Assembly: GCF_008017535.1 (NCBI RefSeq)
Contig: NZ_VRUA01000006.1
Span: 1-64,000 of the forward strand
From: Ottowia flava
GTDB taxonomy: Bacteria > Pseudomonadota > Gammaproteobacteria > Burkholderiales > Burkholderiaceae_C
Direction: 5' to 3'
DNA length: 64,000 bases
Below the pieces are notes generated by a model that saw only the letters and a list, made by a program, of their open reading frames with translations, was not told the origin of the DNA and made no database searches. Positions 51,545 through 60,426 of the stretch are shown here, piece after piece (position 1 is the stretch's first letter; each line of letters opens with the position of its first letter). The position numbers and the translations under genes are program-made.

Positions 51545-52296
51545 GCTCCTCTTCTTCCGTCGGCGCGCGCCCGCAGCGCCGTGCCCTGGTGACCGGTGCC
51601 AGCGGCGCCATCGGCAGCGCCATCGCGCGCGCACTCGCGGCCGAGGGTCTGCACGTGCTGGCCCATGCCAACGGCAACCGCGCCGCTGCCGAAGCGCTGG
51701 TCGCCGAGCTGATCGCCCAGGGGCAGTCGGCCGAGGCGCTGGTTTTTGACGTGACCGACGCCTCCGCCTGCGCCAGCGCCCTGGCTGCCGTGCTGGAGCA
51801 AGGACCGATTCACGTGCTGGTGAGCAACGCCGGCGTGCACGACGACGCCGTCTTCGCGGGCATGACGCCCACGCAATGGCAGCGCGTCATCGACGTCAAC
51901 CTGAACGGTTTCTACAACGTGGCACAGCCGCTGATGCTGCCCATGCTGCGCGCGCGCTGGGGCCGCATCGTCGCCATCACCTCAGTGGCCGGACAGGCGG
52001 GCAACCGCGGCCAGGTCAATTACGCAGCGGCCAAGGGCGCGCTGCACGCGGCTGTGAAATCGCTCGCGCTCGAATGCGCCAGCCGCGGCGTCACCGTGAA
52101 CGCGGTGGCGCCCGGCATCATCGCCAGCGAGATGAGCGCGGACACCTTTGACACCGACGCGATCAAGCGCATGGTGCCCATGCAGCGCGCGGGCCAGCCC
52201 GCCGAGGTCGCCGACCTGGTTGCGTTTCTGGCATCGGACAAGGCGGGCTACATCAGCGGCCAGACCATTGGCATCAATGGGGCGCTGTACCAATGA
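51541..52296 (+). CDS. fabG: 3-oxoacyl-ACP reductase (FabG/ApeQ-like)
   Basis: This 251-residue short-chain dehydrogenase has cofactor motif TGASGAIGSAIARAL, the NAG strand LVSNAGVHDD and catalytic serine in VAITSVAG. The Y-x3-K is in NYAAAKGALHAAVKSLALE, and the C-terminal segment is SGQTIGINGALYQ. It reduces the beta-keto group after each condensation, using NADPH. The start overlaps the dehydratase stop, and its stop overlaps the antiporter start (ATGA). Its place in the operon identifies it as the dedicated pigment ketoreductase. Confidence 0.93.
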   Translation: MSSSSSVGARPQRRALVTGASGAIGSAIARALAAEGLHVLAHANGNRAAAEALVAELIAQGQSAEALVFDVTDASACASALAAVLEQGPIHVLVSNAGVHDDAVFAGMTPTQWQRVIDVNLNGFYNVAQPLMLPMLRARWGRIVAITSVAGQAGNRGQVNYAAAKGALHAAVKSLALECASRGVTVNAVAPGIIASEMSADTFDTDAIKRMVPMQRAGQPAEVADLVAFLASDKAGYISGQTIGINGALYQ

Positions 52297-53603
52297 GCGC
52301 CGTGGCCCAAGCGGCTGCGCAGGGCGGGGTTCATCACGCCGAAGCGATTCTGTATTTCACGCTGCTCCAGCTCAGCCTGGTGGTGCTGGCGGGCCGTGTG
52401 GGCTCCAGCCTGGCCGTGCGCATCGGGCAGTCGGCGGCGGTGGGCGAGATCGTCATCGGCATCCTGCTCGGGCCGTCGCTGTTCGGCTGGCTGGCGCCGG
52501 ACGCCTTCAACTATGTCTTCAAATCGGCCCCGGGCGAGCCGATGCAGGTGCTGTCTCAGCTTGGGCTGATCCTGCTGATGTTCCAGATCGGCCTAGCGTT
52601 TGATTTCGGTCATCTTACCGAGCAGCGCAACCGGCGCGCTGTGCTCTGGGTGGCCACGGCCGGCTTGGTCACGCCGTTTGCACTGGGTTTCGCACTGGGC
52701 TGGGTCAGCGCCCCCACGCTGGCGCCGGGTGACGGGCACCATCTCGCCACGGCCCTGTTCGTGGCTACCGCGTTCTCGATCACCGCGCTGCCAATCCTTG
52801 GTCGGATCATGATCGAGTTCGACCTGACGCGTCGGCCGCTCGGCGTGATCGGCATCAGCGCGGCAGCGATCAACGATGTGGTGGGCTGGCTACTGCTGGC
52901 GCTCGTGAGCACACTTGCCGTGTCGCAGTTTCAGGCCGGCGCGTTCGCGTTGAATGTGGGTCTGGTGGCGCTCTTCGGGATGAGTTGTTGGTGGGTGATT
53001 CGGCCGATGCTCAAGCGGGTGGTGCACGCCTCTCAGACCAGGTCAAAGAGGGTCGACGGGCAGCGCGAGCCGCTGTCCAATAACCTGCTGGGCGGCTTGC
53101 TGGCGGCAATCTTCGTTGCTTCCATGACGACCTACCACCTTGGGATCTTCGCGATCTTCGGCGGTTTCATGCTGGGCGTGCTGCTGCACGACGAGCGGGA
53201 ACTGGTCGATGCCTGGCAGGAACGGCTGGGACAGTTCACCACGGTGTTCTTCCTGCCGATCTTCTTCACCTACACCGGCCTGCGCACGGACATCGGCAGC
53301 TTGAATACGCCTGCGCTGTGGGGCTGGTGTCTGGCCACCGTTTTTCTGGCGAGCGCGGGGAAGTTCTGCGCCAGCTACCTGGCAGCGCGCTGGGTGGGCA
53401 TGCCGCCGGCCGAAGCCAAGGTGCTGGGCATCATGATGAATACGCGGGCCCTGATGGAGCTGATCGTCATCAATGTCGGCTTTGACATGGGCGTCATCTC
53501 GCGGCCGCAGTTCACCATGCTCGTCATCATGGCGATCTTCAGCACCGTGATCACCGCGCCGCTGCTGCGGCGCTGGCTGCCCCAATGCCGACCAGATGCC
53601 TGA
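52293..53603 (+). CDS. CPA2/Kef-type cation:proton antiporter
   Basis: This 436-residue membrane protein has about twelve helices. It shows GSSLAVRIGQSAAVGEIVIG, LGLILLMFQIGLAFDFGHLT, the ion-binding-helix region LFVATAFSITALPILGRIM and a late KVLGIMMNTRALMELIVINV typical of CPA2 exchangers. There is no C-terminal RCK/TrkA domain, so it is a transporter core only. It would exchange K+ or Na+ for H+. It is translationally coupled to fabG, at the spot where known aryl-polyene operons carry a second ketosynthase. Its role in the pathway is unclear. Confidence 0.87.
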   Translation: MSAVAQAAAQGGVHHAEAILYFTLLQLSLVVLAGRVGSSLAVRIGQSAAVGEIVIGILLGPSLFGWLAPDAFNYVFKSAPGEPMQVLSQLGLILLMFQIGLAFDFGHLTEQRNRRAVLWVATAGLVTPFALGFALGWVSAPTLAPGDGHHLATALFVATAFSITALPILGRIMIEFDLTRRPLGVIGISAAAINDVVGWLLLALVSTLAVSQFQAGAFALNVGLVALFGMSCWWVIRPMLKRVVHASQTRSKRVDGQREPLSNNLLGGLLAAIFVASMTTYHLGIFAIFGGFMLGVLLHDERELVDAWQERLGQFTTVFFLPIFFTYTGLRTDIGSLNTPALWGWCLATVFLASAGKFCASYLAARWVGMPPAEAKVLGIMMNTRALMELIVINVGFDMGVISRPQFTMLVIMAIFSTVITAPLLRRWLPQCRPDA

Positions 53604-53604
53604 T

Positions 53605-53660
53605 GCTATTGATTGAGTAGCTGCCTGCGCTTGCCTGATAAGCGCGAGAGCCGAATTCAG
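53605..53660 (-). repeat. Dispersed ~60 bp repeat, copy 7 (diverged)
   Basis: GCTATTGATTGAGTAGCTGC, then CTGCGCTTGCCTGATAAGCG, resembles copy 3 (37880-37942) in the same orientation but is diverged in its second half. It separates the two convergent pigment operons and overlaps the last bases of the glycosyltransferase gene. Confidence 0.55.
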
Positions 53661-54481
53661 CTGGAGTTTCGCGTGGAAGACAGCAGGCGTCGACCCACCA
53701 GGATAGGCAGGCGCAAAAGGAACCCGAGAAACAGACGTGTGTGCATCCAGGTGAGCAAGGTGTTGTCGCGCAGGTATTTGAAATGCGACACACCGCCTTC
53801 ATCCGCGCTGAAATAGCGCACCGGTGCAGGCAGGTTGACAAGAGGCACACCCGCCCACGCCAGGCGCACCGCAGCCTCGGGATCGAAGTCGAAGCGGCGC
53901 ATGAAGCGTTGGTGCCGCATGACGCGGATCAGCGGCTGGATTGGGTAGACCCGAAAGCCGAACAGCGAATCGACGATACCGGCGCCGAGCGTCTCCAGGT
54001 TTGCCCAACCGTTCGAGATCTTGCGGCCCAGCACGCGGATGCGCGGCGCCTCGGCGCCGAACTGTGGTACGCCCAGCACCATGGCTTCCGGCGCTGCGTG
54101 CGAGGCATGCATGAACTTTGGAATGAGTTCCGCCGGGTGCTGACCATCGGAGTCCATGGTCAGCGCATGGGTGAAGCCTTCGGCTGCAGCCAACTCCACG
54201 CCGTGCAACACGGCAGCACCTTTGCCGCGGTTCTCGGGCAGAATCACCACGCGCAAGCCAGCATCTTCGGCCGCCCGGGCGCGCAACCAGTCGGCACTGC
54301 CATCGGTGCTGCCGTCCACGATGACCCACACCGGCGCCCAGTGCGCGCGGGCAGTACGCAGTGTGTCCTGCAGCTTGACGCCCGGGTTGTAGCTGGGGAT
54401 CAGCACGAGATGGGTGGACGAAATTGCCCCGCAGGGGGCGGACGCACCGTCTGTCGGCGTTGCGGAGACAGCGTTAGCCAT
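53657..54481 (-). CDS. Glycosyltransferase family 2 (dolichyl-phosphate mannosyltransferase-like)
   Basis: This 274-residue GT-A protein carries LVLIPSYNPGVKLQDTLRTA, nucleotide-sugar loop VIVDGSTDGSADWLRA and LPENRGKGAAVLHGVELAAA. The metal-binding DxD motif is in TMDSDGQHPAELI. It would transfer a sugar to a lipid or to the polyene head group at the inner membrane. The start overlaps the acyltransferase upstream by 8 bases. It is the last gene of the minus-strand operon; its last codons touch a dispersed repeat, so the very C-terminus may be altered. Confidence 0.88.
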   Translation of the reverse strand: MANAVSATPTDGASAPCGAISSTHLVLIPSYNPGVKLQDTLRTARAHWAPVWVIVDGSTDGSADWLRARAAEDAGLRVVILPENRGKGAAVLHGVELAAAEGFTHALTMDSDGQHPAELIPKFMHASHAAPEAMVLGVPQFGAEAPRIRVLGRKISNGWANLETLGAGIVDSLFGFRVYPIQPLIRVMRHQRFMRRFDFDPEAAVRLAWAGVPLVNLPAPVRYFSADEGGVSHFKYLRDNTLLTWMHTRLFLGFLLRLPILVGRRLLSSTRNSS

Positions 54482-55280
54482 GGCCGTTGACCTTGTCGTC
54501 CAGGATCACCGAATGAGAAGCCACCTCCGACGCCGACACGAGATGCTGGGTCAGCAGGGCGCGGATATCGTGTCCAAAGCGTTGTGCGTCCGCGTTGGCC
54601 ACCTGTATCTGCGCCACGTGGCGCACACGCACTCGCAGGGGCAGACGCGGCGGCCTGGTCAGAGGCCACTGCTTGCCCAGGTAGGGCGAACTCATCTCGA
54701 TCACGACCACCTCGATTGGCACGCCAGCGCGTGCGGCAATCACCCCTGCTGTGGCGGCGCAAGGGCCCACCGGCATTTCAGCCGTGCGTGTGCCTTCCGG
54801 GAAGATGATCAGTCGGGCGCCGTCCTTGAGTTCAGCGATCGCACTGCGGATCATGGTCAGTGGCGCATCGTTGACGATGTAGCGCGCCATGCGCGCGCCA
54901 GCGCCGAGCAGCAGGTTGTGCATCAGCAGCGCCTTCATGATGCACACCGCGTTCGGCAGATGCGAGACCAAAAGAACGGCGTCAAGCAGGGAGGGGTGAT
55001 TGGCCACAACGACCATCGGACCGGGGCGTCGTGCGAGTTCGTCCAGCGCTTTCAGATCAAATCGACAGCCGCAGAGCGCCTGCAGCAGGATGACATACAG
55101 CCGAAAACCGGTCTGGATGGCGCGTCGTCCGACGCGCTTGCCCAGGGGTTGCGGAAGGATGGGGCCCAGCACCAATGCGAACGGTGTCCAGGTCAGACAG
55201 ACGGCCGCCAACAACCCCAGCCCGATGGCCATGGCCAGGCTTTCGGCGACGCGGCGCAGGCCTGCGGCGACAAGGTTCAT
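54474..55280 (-). CDS. PlsC-like 1-acyl-glycerol-phosphate-type acyltransferase
   Basis: This 268-residue protein has an N-terminal membrane helix (LAMAIGLGLLAAVCLTWTPF) and the acyltransferase motifs VVANHPSLLDAVLL (H-x4-D) and LIIFPEGTRT. It probably loads an acyl group, perhaps the polyene itself, onto a glycerophosphate-like acceptor; related acyltransferases belong to known aryl-polyene and xanthomonadin clusters. It overlaps the glycosyltransferase gene and follows the flavoprotein gene by 51 bases. Confidence 0.87.
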   Translation of the reverse strand: MNLVAAGLRRVAESLAMAIGLGLLAAVCLTWTPFALVLGPILPQPLGKRVGRRAIQTGFRLYVILLQALCGCRFDLKALDELARRPGPMVVVANHPSLLDAVLLVSHLPNAVCIMKALLMHNLLLGAGARMARYIVNDAPLTMIRSAIAELKDGARLIIFPEGTRTAEMPVGPCAATAGVIAARAGVPIEVVVIEMSSPYLGKQWPLTRPPRLPLRVRVRHVAQIQVANADAQRFGHDIRALLTQHLVSASEVASHSVILDDKVNGHG

Positions 55281-55331
55281 GCGACGGCGGCGGGTGCTAA
55301 GACGGAAGGATGGTTGCGTTGGCGCAAGCCA

Positions 55332-56693
55332 TCAGCCTTTGGACAGGGGCATCGCATCGTCCACCGCACGGATGTTGATCTTGCGGCGCTGCCAGGCTCG
55401 CACCGAGCGGGGAAGATGGCGCAGCGAACTCATGTAATACAAGACCTTGAACGCGCGCAGCGAGTGCCAGATGGGTGTCTTGCCCCAGATGTCGCCCGCA
55501 AGCAGCGACAACAGCGCTTCCTTCATGCGCAGGATGTTGCGCGGGCCCATGAACAAATCACGCATGGCCGGGTTGGTCATCCGGTAGATGAACCAGGAAA
55601 ACTCCCTCGGACCATGACGCAGGCGGCTGTCGAGGCGCGCCAGTGCCTGGGCCTGGCGCTGGGGCTGGGTCAGCCAGGTATGAATGGCTTCACTCGCATC
55701 GAACCCGCCCTGCATGGCCAGCATGACGCCCGAAGAGAAGACGGGGTCGATAAATGCGTAGGCATCTCCCAGCATTACGTAGTTGCGTCCGTGCGTGCGT
55801 TCGCTCAGATAGGAAAAATTGCCGGTCGCTTCGGGCGGGTGGACGATGCTTGCGTCCTGCAGTCGCGCGGCCAAGGGCGCGCAGGTGGCGATGCCATCAC
55901 GAAGGAATTCGCCCAGATCTCGATCGCCGCGGGTGCGCATGTAATAGGGCCAGGTCACCATGCCGACGCTGGTCGCGCCGTCCCGCAGTGGAATGAACCA
56001 GAACCAGCCATGGTCGAACCAGTAGATGGAGATATTGCCTTCTTCCATGCCCTCGTTGCGCTGAGCGCCCGCGAAATGGGTGAAGACCGCCACACTGTTG
56101 TGCTTCGGATTCTTGTGCTTGATCTTCAGGCGGCTGGCGAGGAAGGTGTCACGCCCCGATGCGTCAACCAGGAATCGCGCACGACAGGTAAATCGACGAC
56201 CGTCCTCCATCCGCGCCTGCGCTTCGACGTGATCTGCTGCATCCAGATTCACCTGCTCGACTCGGCACTGCTGGAGTACCCGTGCGCCGGCGCGCGCAGT
56301 ATTTTCAAGGAGAACACGGTCGAAATCCGAGCGCCTGACCTGGTAGGCGTAAGGCATCGATTTATCCCATGCCTCGCCAAACTGAAACGCCTGTTTGTGG
56401 TCGTGCCAGGGTGACATGAACTCGGCAGCCCATTTCTCAATACCGATCTGACGCATTTCGTCGGCTACCCCCAGCTTCTCGAAGAGCGGCAGGTTCGCCG
56501 GAAGCAAGGATTCGCCGATGTGAAAACGAGGATGCGCGTCCTTGTCGAGCACGACCACGTCATGCCCCATGCGCGCCAGCAGTGTGCCGACGGTGCTGCC
56601 GGCGGGACCTCCGCCGATCACCAGTACATCGCAAGCTTGGGGTAGATCGGCCAACGGAGCGGTGGCGCTGGGAGATTCGACATTCATATCCAT
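55332..56693 (-). CDS. FAD-dependent oxidoreductase, halogenase-like
   Basis: This 453-residue flavoprotein has the FAD-binding GxGxxG in VLVIGGGPAGSTVGTLLARM, the substrate-linked GESLLPANLPLFEKLGV and the second FAD motif GRNYVMLGDAYAFIDPVFSS. The segment GWFWFIPLRDG contains WxWxIP, the signature of flavin-dependent halogenases rather than simple monooxygenases. Xanthomonadins are brominated aryl polyenes and their cluster has a halogenase-like gene, so ring halogenation or hydroxylation is plausible here; activity is not shown. Gaps to both neighbours are under 65 bases. An ATG two codons downstream is an alternative start. Confidence 0.87.
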   Translation of the reverse strand: MDMNVESPSATAPLADLPQACDVLVIGGGPAGSTVGTLLARMGHDVVVLDKDAHPRFHIGESLLPANLPLFEKLGVADEMRQIGIEKWAAEFMSPWHDHKQAFQFGEAWDKSMPYAYQVRRSDFDRVLLENTARAGARVLQQCRVEQVNLDAADHVEAQARMEDGRRFTCRARFLVDASGRDTFLASRLKIKHKNPKHNSVAVFTHFAGAQRNEGMEEGNISIYWFDHGWFWFIPLRDGATSVGMVTWPYYMRTRGDRDLGEFLRDGIATCAPLAARLQDASIVHPPEATGNFSYLSERTHGRNYVMLGDAYAFIDPVFSSGVMLAMQGGFDASEAIHTWLTQPQRQAQALARLDSRLRHGPREFSWFIYRMTNPAMRDLFMGPRNILRMKEALLSLLAGDIWGKTPIWHSLRAFKVLYYMSSLRHLPRSVRAWQRRKINIRAVDDAMPLSKG

Positions 56694-56754
56694 CGGGCGC
56701 GCAGGCGACAGCCTGCTTGCTATTTCCTGAAGTGATTATTGCACCCCGACGCTG

Positions 56755-57417
56755 TCAAACCGCACCGCGGCGACGTACGGAAAGCCAGCCAACGGCAATG
56801 CCTAGTAGAGCACCTGCGATGACATCCAGCAAGAGATGTTGTTTGGTGGCCATGGTCGAAAAAACGATCCCGGCACACCAGAGGAGGTTAACGATATACA
56901 GCCAGGCTGGAGCCGCAACTTTTCGAAGGATCGCGTGCAGCCAAAGGCACGACATGACCGACGCAGCCACATGCAGGGACGGGCATGCATTGCCGTTGCT
57001 GTCGACGGCGTAGAGCATGGCGAACAAGGCGTTGCCGGCGGGTCTGGGCCCCACCGCCTCAGACACGGAGGAGGGCCAGAGATAGAACACCACCAACCCC
57101 AGCACACAGAGCACCGTCATGGCCACCCCGTACCCGACAAGGCGTTGCTTGTCGGGCTGCAAAGCGACCGGAAGGGCTGTGTAAACCCACAGCGAGAGAT
57201 ACAGGCCGATGGCCCATGGCTGGAAACCAATCCAGTGGTCGACGTCCGTCGCGGGGATCTGGGCCACTTCAAACGCGGGGTGCTTTTGAATGGCCAGGTA
57301 AAGCTGAAAGAAAACGACGAGAAAAACCGTATTGCCCAATGCCTTGAGCCATGCGAGAGTGCGCACGCGAGTGCGCAACTCCGTGCGCCAGCTAGGCGCG
57401 GGAGCGAAATGGTTCAT
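56755..57417 (-). CDS. PAP2-family membrane phosphatase
   Basis: This 220-residue membrane protein with about six helices carries the PAP2 motifs: SNGNACPSLHVAASVMSCLW (the PSxH motif) and STMATKQHLLLDVIAGALLG (Sx5HxxxD motif). The N-terminal half holds the first helices before the long loop ending YLWPSSVSEAVGPRP. It would dephosphorylate a lipid phosphate, for example a phosphatidate or polyprenyl-type carrier. The start overlaps the MMPL stop by 4 bases, so it belongs to the operon, although I do not know PAP2 as a standard aryl-polyene gene. Confidence 0.87.
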   Translation of the reverse strand: MNHFAPAPSWRTELRTRVRTLAWLKALGNTVFLVVFFQLYLAIQKHPAFEVAQIPATDVDHWIGFQPWAIGLYLSLWVYTALPVALQPDKQRLVGYGVAMTVLCVLGLVVFYLWPSSVSEAVGPRPAGNALFAMLYAVDSNGNACPSLHVAASVMSCLWLHAILRKVAAPAWLYIVNLLWCAGIVFSTMATKQHLLLDVIAGALLGIAVGWLSVRRRGAV

Positions 57418-59861
57418 GCGAGAGCGCCCGCCTCCTTCATGCGTTCAGAATCGCTTCTGGACCAAGCCATGGCCAGAAGCAAAGCGAGGAGGGCGCCTGG
57501 ACCCACTGTCGACCCAATCGCATGGAGCACGGGTACTTTCGACCAAGCCAGGATTCCGAAACCGATCATGGTGGATACATTTGCCAGCGCGAGCGATGCG
57601 AGGGCGGCCGCGCGCGCCGGAGCTTCTGCGCTTTCTGCCGTTTCACTGCCTGTCGCCCAAGCGCTGAAGCGCTGATCGAAAAAAAGCGCATAGTTGGAGC
57701 CAACTGCCACGATCAGCAGCAAGCCGACCAGGTGCAGCAGGGTCATTGGCGTTCCCGCGACGACGTGCCCAGCCATGACAAGCGACACCGCGGCGCCTAG
57801 GGGCATGAGCACGCGCAGCACGCGCACCGGGCTTCGCAAGGATACGAACAGGATGCCAACGATGCCAACGATGCCGGCCGCGGAGAATGCCAAGGCTTCT
57901 TTCAGGTACTTGCCGAACATCTGCGTCGATTGTGAATCGACGTCAAGGAAATAGGCCTTCTGCTGCAGCGGTGCTGACATCAGCGCGGCCTCTATCGCTT
58001 GGCGGCTCTTTTCGGCAGTCGAGGGGTCAGCAGGCAAAGACAGGGGCATCAGAACCGACCACCCACTCTCGCGCTGCAGTAGCAAGGTCTGAAGGACGAA
58101 CTCGAAGCTGGTGCCGTGCAATGTCTGGGTGGTTATCGGACCTGAACTGCGCGCTGTCTCGACGTCCTCGATGAACGGCTCAAGGCGCGCCGCCTTGACC
58201 GGCAGTCCGGCAGTTGCTTCGACCAATCGTGCTGACAAGGTCGACGCGTCCGGCAGCGCACTGCGCCGCGCGGTCTGAGTTTCTGAACTCGGAAGAAAAT
58301 GGGCCGGACTGTCGATGCGTTCGATGTTGCGGTTCTTCAGTAGGGGCGCAAGATGGGCTTCAGTCACTTCAGCTGCACGCAGGGCTGCATCTGCAGTAGG
58401 CGCCGACACCACCACCATGTGCGCCAGGTTCGGTGCGCCTGCCTCAAGCCTCAAACGCTCGTCCAACTTCTGGAGATCTCGCGGGGCGGGGTTCAGGCCA
58501 GAAAGCCCTTGGGCCCACAGACGGTCATGATGGGTCGCAACGACGCCCACGGCCACCAATGCGGCAGCAGCTACCACCCACCGAAGCCCTTGGGCCAGAG
58601 CACAGATCTGGGCCATGCGGTGGCCAAGCCAGCGGATGCTGGACGCCGGCACTGGTTGCGAAGGCAGGGACGGGAGTACGAACCGGGTGACTGCAGCGGC
58701 CGTCAGCAAACCCGCAATGGAATAGATGCCCAACTGGCCCAAGCCCGGAAAGCTGGAAAACAGCAGGGCAGCAAATCCGCATACCGATGTAGCGACGCCC
58801 AGCCGAACCGTCGGCCAATAGTCGCGACGCCAATCGGCGTCCCCGCTTGACTGAACCAGGTAGTAAATGCTGTAGTCAAGGGTTTCTCCCAGCAGCGTGG
58901 TGCCGAATCCCACAGTGATGGCATGCACTGTCTCAAAGCCAAGGAAAACCGCCACCACCGCCACCAGGATGCCGGTGAAGACGGGCACCAGCCCGATGAG
59001 CATGTTACGAATTGAACGGTAAAAGGCAAACATGATCAGCAGGATGCTGATGCCGCCGACGAGCGAAAGGCGCTCAACCTCGCTTTTAATGCTCTGGCGC
59101 GCGTCGACCGAGAACACTGGTGCGCCAGACACTACCAACTTCAATGTGGCATCGTGCCGTTCTCTCTCGAATGTGTCTCGTATGCGAGCGAGTACCGACT
59201 CCTGGGCATCGGTATCCGTTCCCGGCGCGGCTGTCATCGCGATGAGCAGCGCTGTGTCACCCGAGGCGGAGGTCCAGACGCCATCGTGCCCCGCCGGTGC
59301 CCGTCCGCTCGTCAATCGGCCAATCAAGGCGGGCAGTTCTCCCGTCGGATCGCGCGGGAAGATGGACTTGAGAATCAGACCTGCGGATCCACCCAGCTCG
59401 TTGATTGAATTGCGAATCGCGGCATGTAAACCCGATGGGCTGAATCGCTCTGGGGACACCTGCTGACTGAGCAAATAGCGCGATTGCATCAGCAATGTTT
59501 GGTCGCGTTCACGGCTTGCGGCATCGCCGTTGATAACACTGGCGAATGCCGCGTCGTCGCGCAGCGCGGCCGCCAGCCGCTCGGATGCGCCAGCGCGCAA
59601 TGAAGAATCGCCTCCTTCGATGCCCATGAGCACCATCCGCGACAAGGCGCCGTCCTTGATCTGATCGACCAGTAGGCGCTGCTGTTCGTCGGGGTTCTTC
59701 GGAAGGAACGCCGACATGTCCGTGCTCAACCGGACGCTGTTCAACGCGAGCAGACAGCACGCCACCAGCGCTAGCCAGAGCCCGACAGCGATGGTTCGAT
59801 GAACTGGGGCAAACGGGGCGGTGCCGCTGCGGCCAGCTCGCGAGCACTTGTCAGCGTGCAT
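57414..59861 (-). CDS. MMPL/RND-type lipid exporter
   Basis: This 815-residue inner membrane exporter has two repeats, each with one helix, a large periplasmic domain and five helices. Recognisable are TVGFGTTLLGETLDYSIYYL in the first half and LIVAVGSNYALFFDQRFSAW in the second, with RLSTDMSAFLPKNPDEQQRL after the first helix. In aryl-polyene clusters this protein is thought to move the lipid-linked pigment towards the outer membrane. It overlaps the LolA-like gene (11 bases) and the PAP2 gene (4 bases). Confidence 0.9.
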   Translation of the reverse strand: MHADKCSRAGRSGTAPFAPVHRTIAVGLWLALVACCLLALNSVRLSTDMSAFLPKNPDEQQRLLVDQIKDGALSRMVLMGIEGGDSSLRAGASERLAAALRDDAAFASVINGDAASRERDQTLLMQSRYLLSQQVSPERFSPSGLHAAIRNSINELGGSAGLILKSIFPRDPTGELPALIGRLTSGRAPAGHDGVWTSASGDTALLIAMTAAPGTDTDAQESVLARIRDTFERERHDATLKLVVSGAPVFSVDARQSIKSEVERLSLVGGISILLIMFAFYRSIRNMLIGLVPVFTGILVAVVAVFLGFETVHAITVGFGTTLLGETLDYSIYYLVQSSGDADWRRDYWPTVRLGVATSVCGFAALLFSSFPGLGQLGIYSIAGLLTAAAVTRFVLPSLPSQPVPASSIRWLGHRMAQICALAQGLRWVVAAAALVAVGVVATHHDRLWAQGLSGLNPAPRDLQKLDERLRLEAGAPNLAHMVVVSAPTADAALRAAEVTEAHLAPLLKNRNIERIDSPAHFLPSSETQTARRSALPDASTLSARLVEATAGLPVKAARLEPFIEDVETARSSGPITTQTLHGTSFEFVLQTLLLQRESGWSVLMPLSLPADPSTAEKSRQAIEAALMSAPLQQKAYFLDVDSQSTQMFGKYLKEALAFSAAGIVGIVGILFVSLRSPVRVLRVLMPLGAAVSLVMAGHVVAGTPMTLLHLVGLLLIVAVGSNYALFFDQRFSAWATGSETAESAEAPARAAALASLALANVSTMIGFGILAWSKVPVLHAIGSTVGPGALLALLLAMAWSRSDSERMKEAGALA

Positions 59862-60426
59862 CTGGAGCGACGGTGATCAGCGATTTGTCGCCGTCGGCCT
59901 GCAACGTCTCCACTGTGTTCACGCCTTTGTCGGTACCGGCTACTTTGATCTGCTTGACCCAGCGTCGAGTCCGATCATCAAGTGGCGTCAGGGCCAGTTG
60001 CCATTTGCGTTCCGTGCCGGACAGCGACAGAGCGTAGTGCTGCTCAAGCAGGGCGCGGTTGCCAACCAAAGTGCCGCGCAAAGCCTCCACGAATGCAAGC
60101 ACTTCTGGGTATTGAGGCAGTCGAAGCTGCCGTTTCACTCCGTCGCGCACGACGGTCAGGTCGTTGCCATGGATCACCAGAGACTCTGGGGCTGGCTTCA
60201 GTGTGTGCTTTTCCAACCGATCGGGAGGGCTGTAAACCAGTTCGCCGCTGCTGACGACCGGCTGCTCCAGTACGGCGAGTGTCTTGGTTTCGGTGAAGGT
60301 CGCGCGCCCAGAGGGGTGCTTCGCAAGCTGCTGCATCAGCGCAGGGATGTCCCACTCCGCCAACGCGGCAGAACTCGCCATCACCGTGACGAGAGCCACT
60401 GCCAATCGCAGGCTAAGGTGCGTCAT
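59851..60426 (-). CDS. LolA-like periplasmic lipid carrier
   Basis: This 191-residue protein has signal peptide MTHLSLRLAVALVTVMASSA ending near AALAEWD. The LolA-like barrel segments are GRATFTETKTLAVLEQPVVS, SGELVYSPPDRLEKHTLKP and WQLALTPLDDRTRRWVKQIK. It is expected to carry the hydrophobic product from the MMPL exporter across the periplasm. The ATG at 60426 overlaps the LpxL-like gene end by 14 bases; longer in-frame starts lack a signal peptide. It is a standard member of aryl-polyene clusters. Confidence 0.87.
   Translation of the reverse strand: MTHLSLRLAVALVTVMASSAALAEWDIPALMQQLAKHPSGRATFTETKTLAVLEQPVVSSGELVYSPPDRLEKHTLKPAPESLVIHGNDLTVVRDGVKRQLRLPQYPEVLAFVEALRGTLVGNRALLEQHYALSLSGTERKWQLALTPLDDRTRRWVKQIKVAGTDKGVNTVETLQADGDKSLITVAPDAR

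Noticed and set aside
54414-56414. 666-residue plus-strand frame across the acyltransferase and flavoprotein genes
   Set aside because: It is antisense to three well-supported genes and its translation is rich in Arg, Gln and His without motifs.
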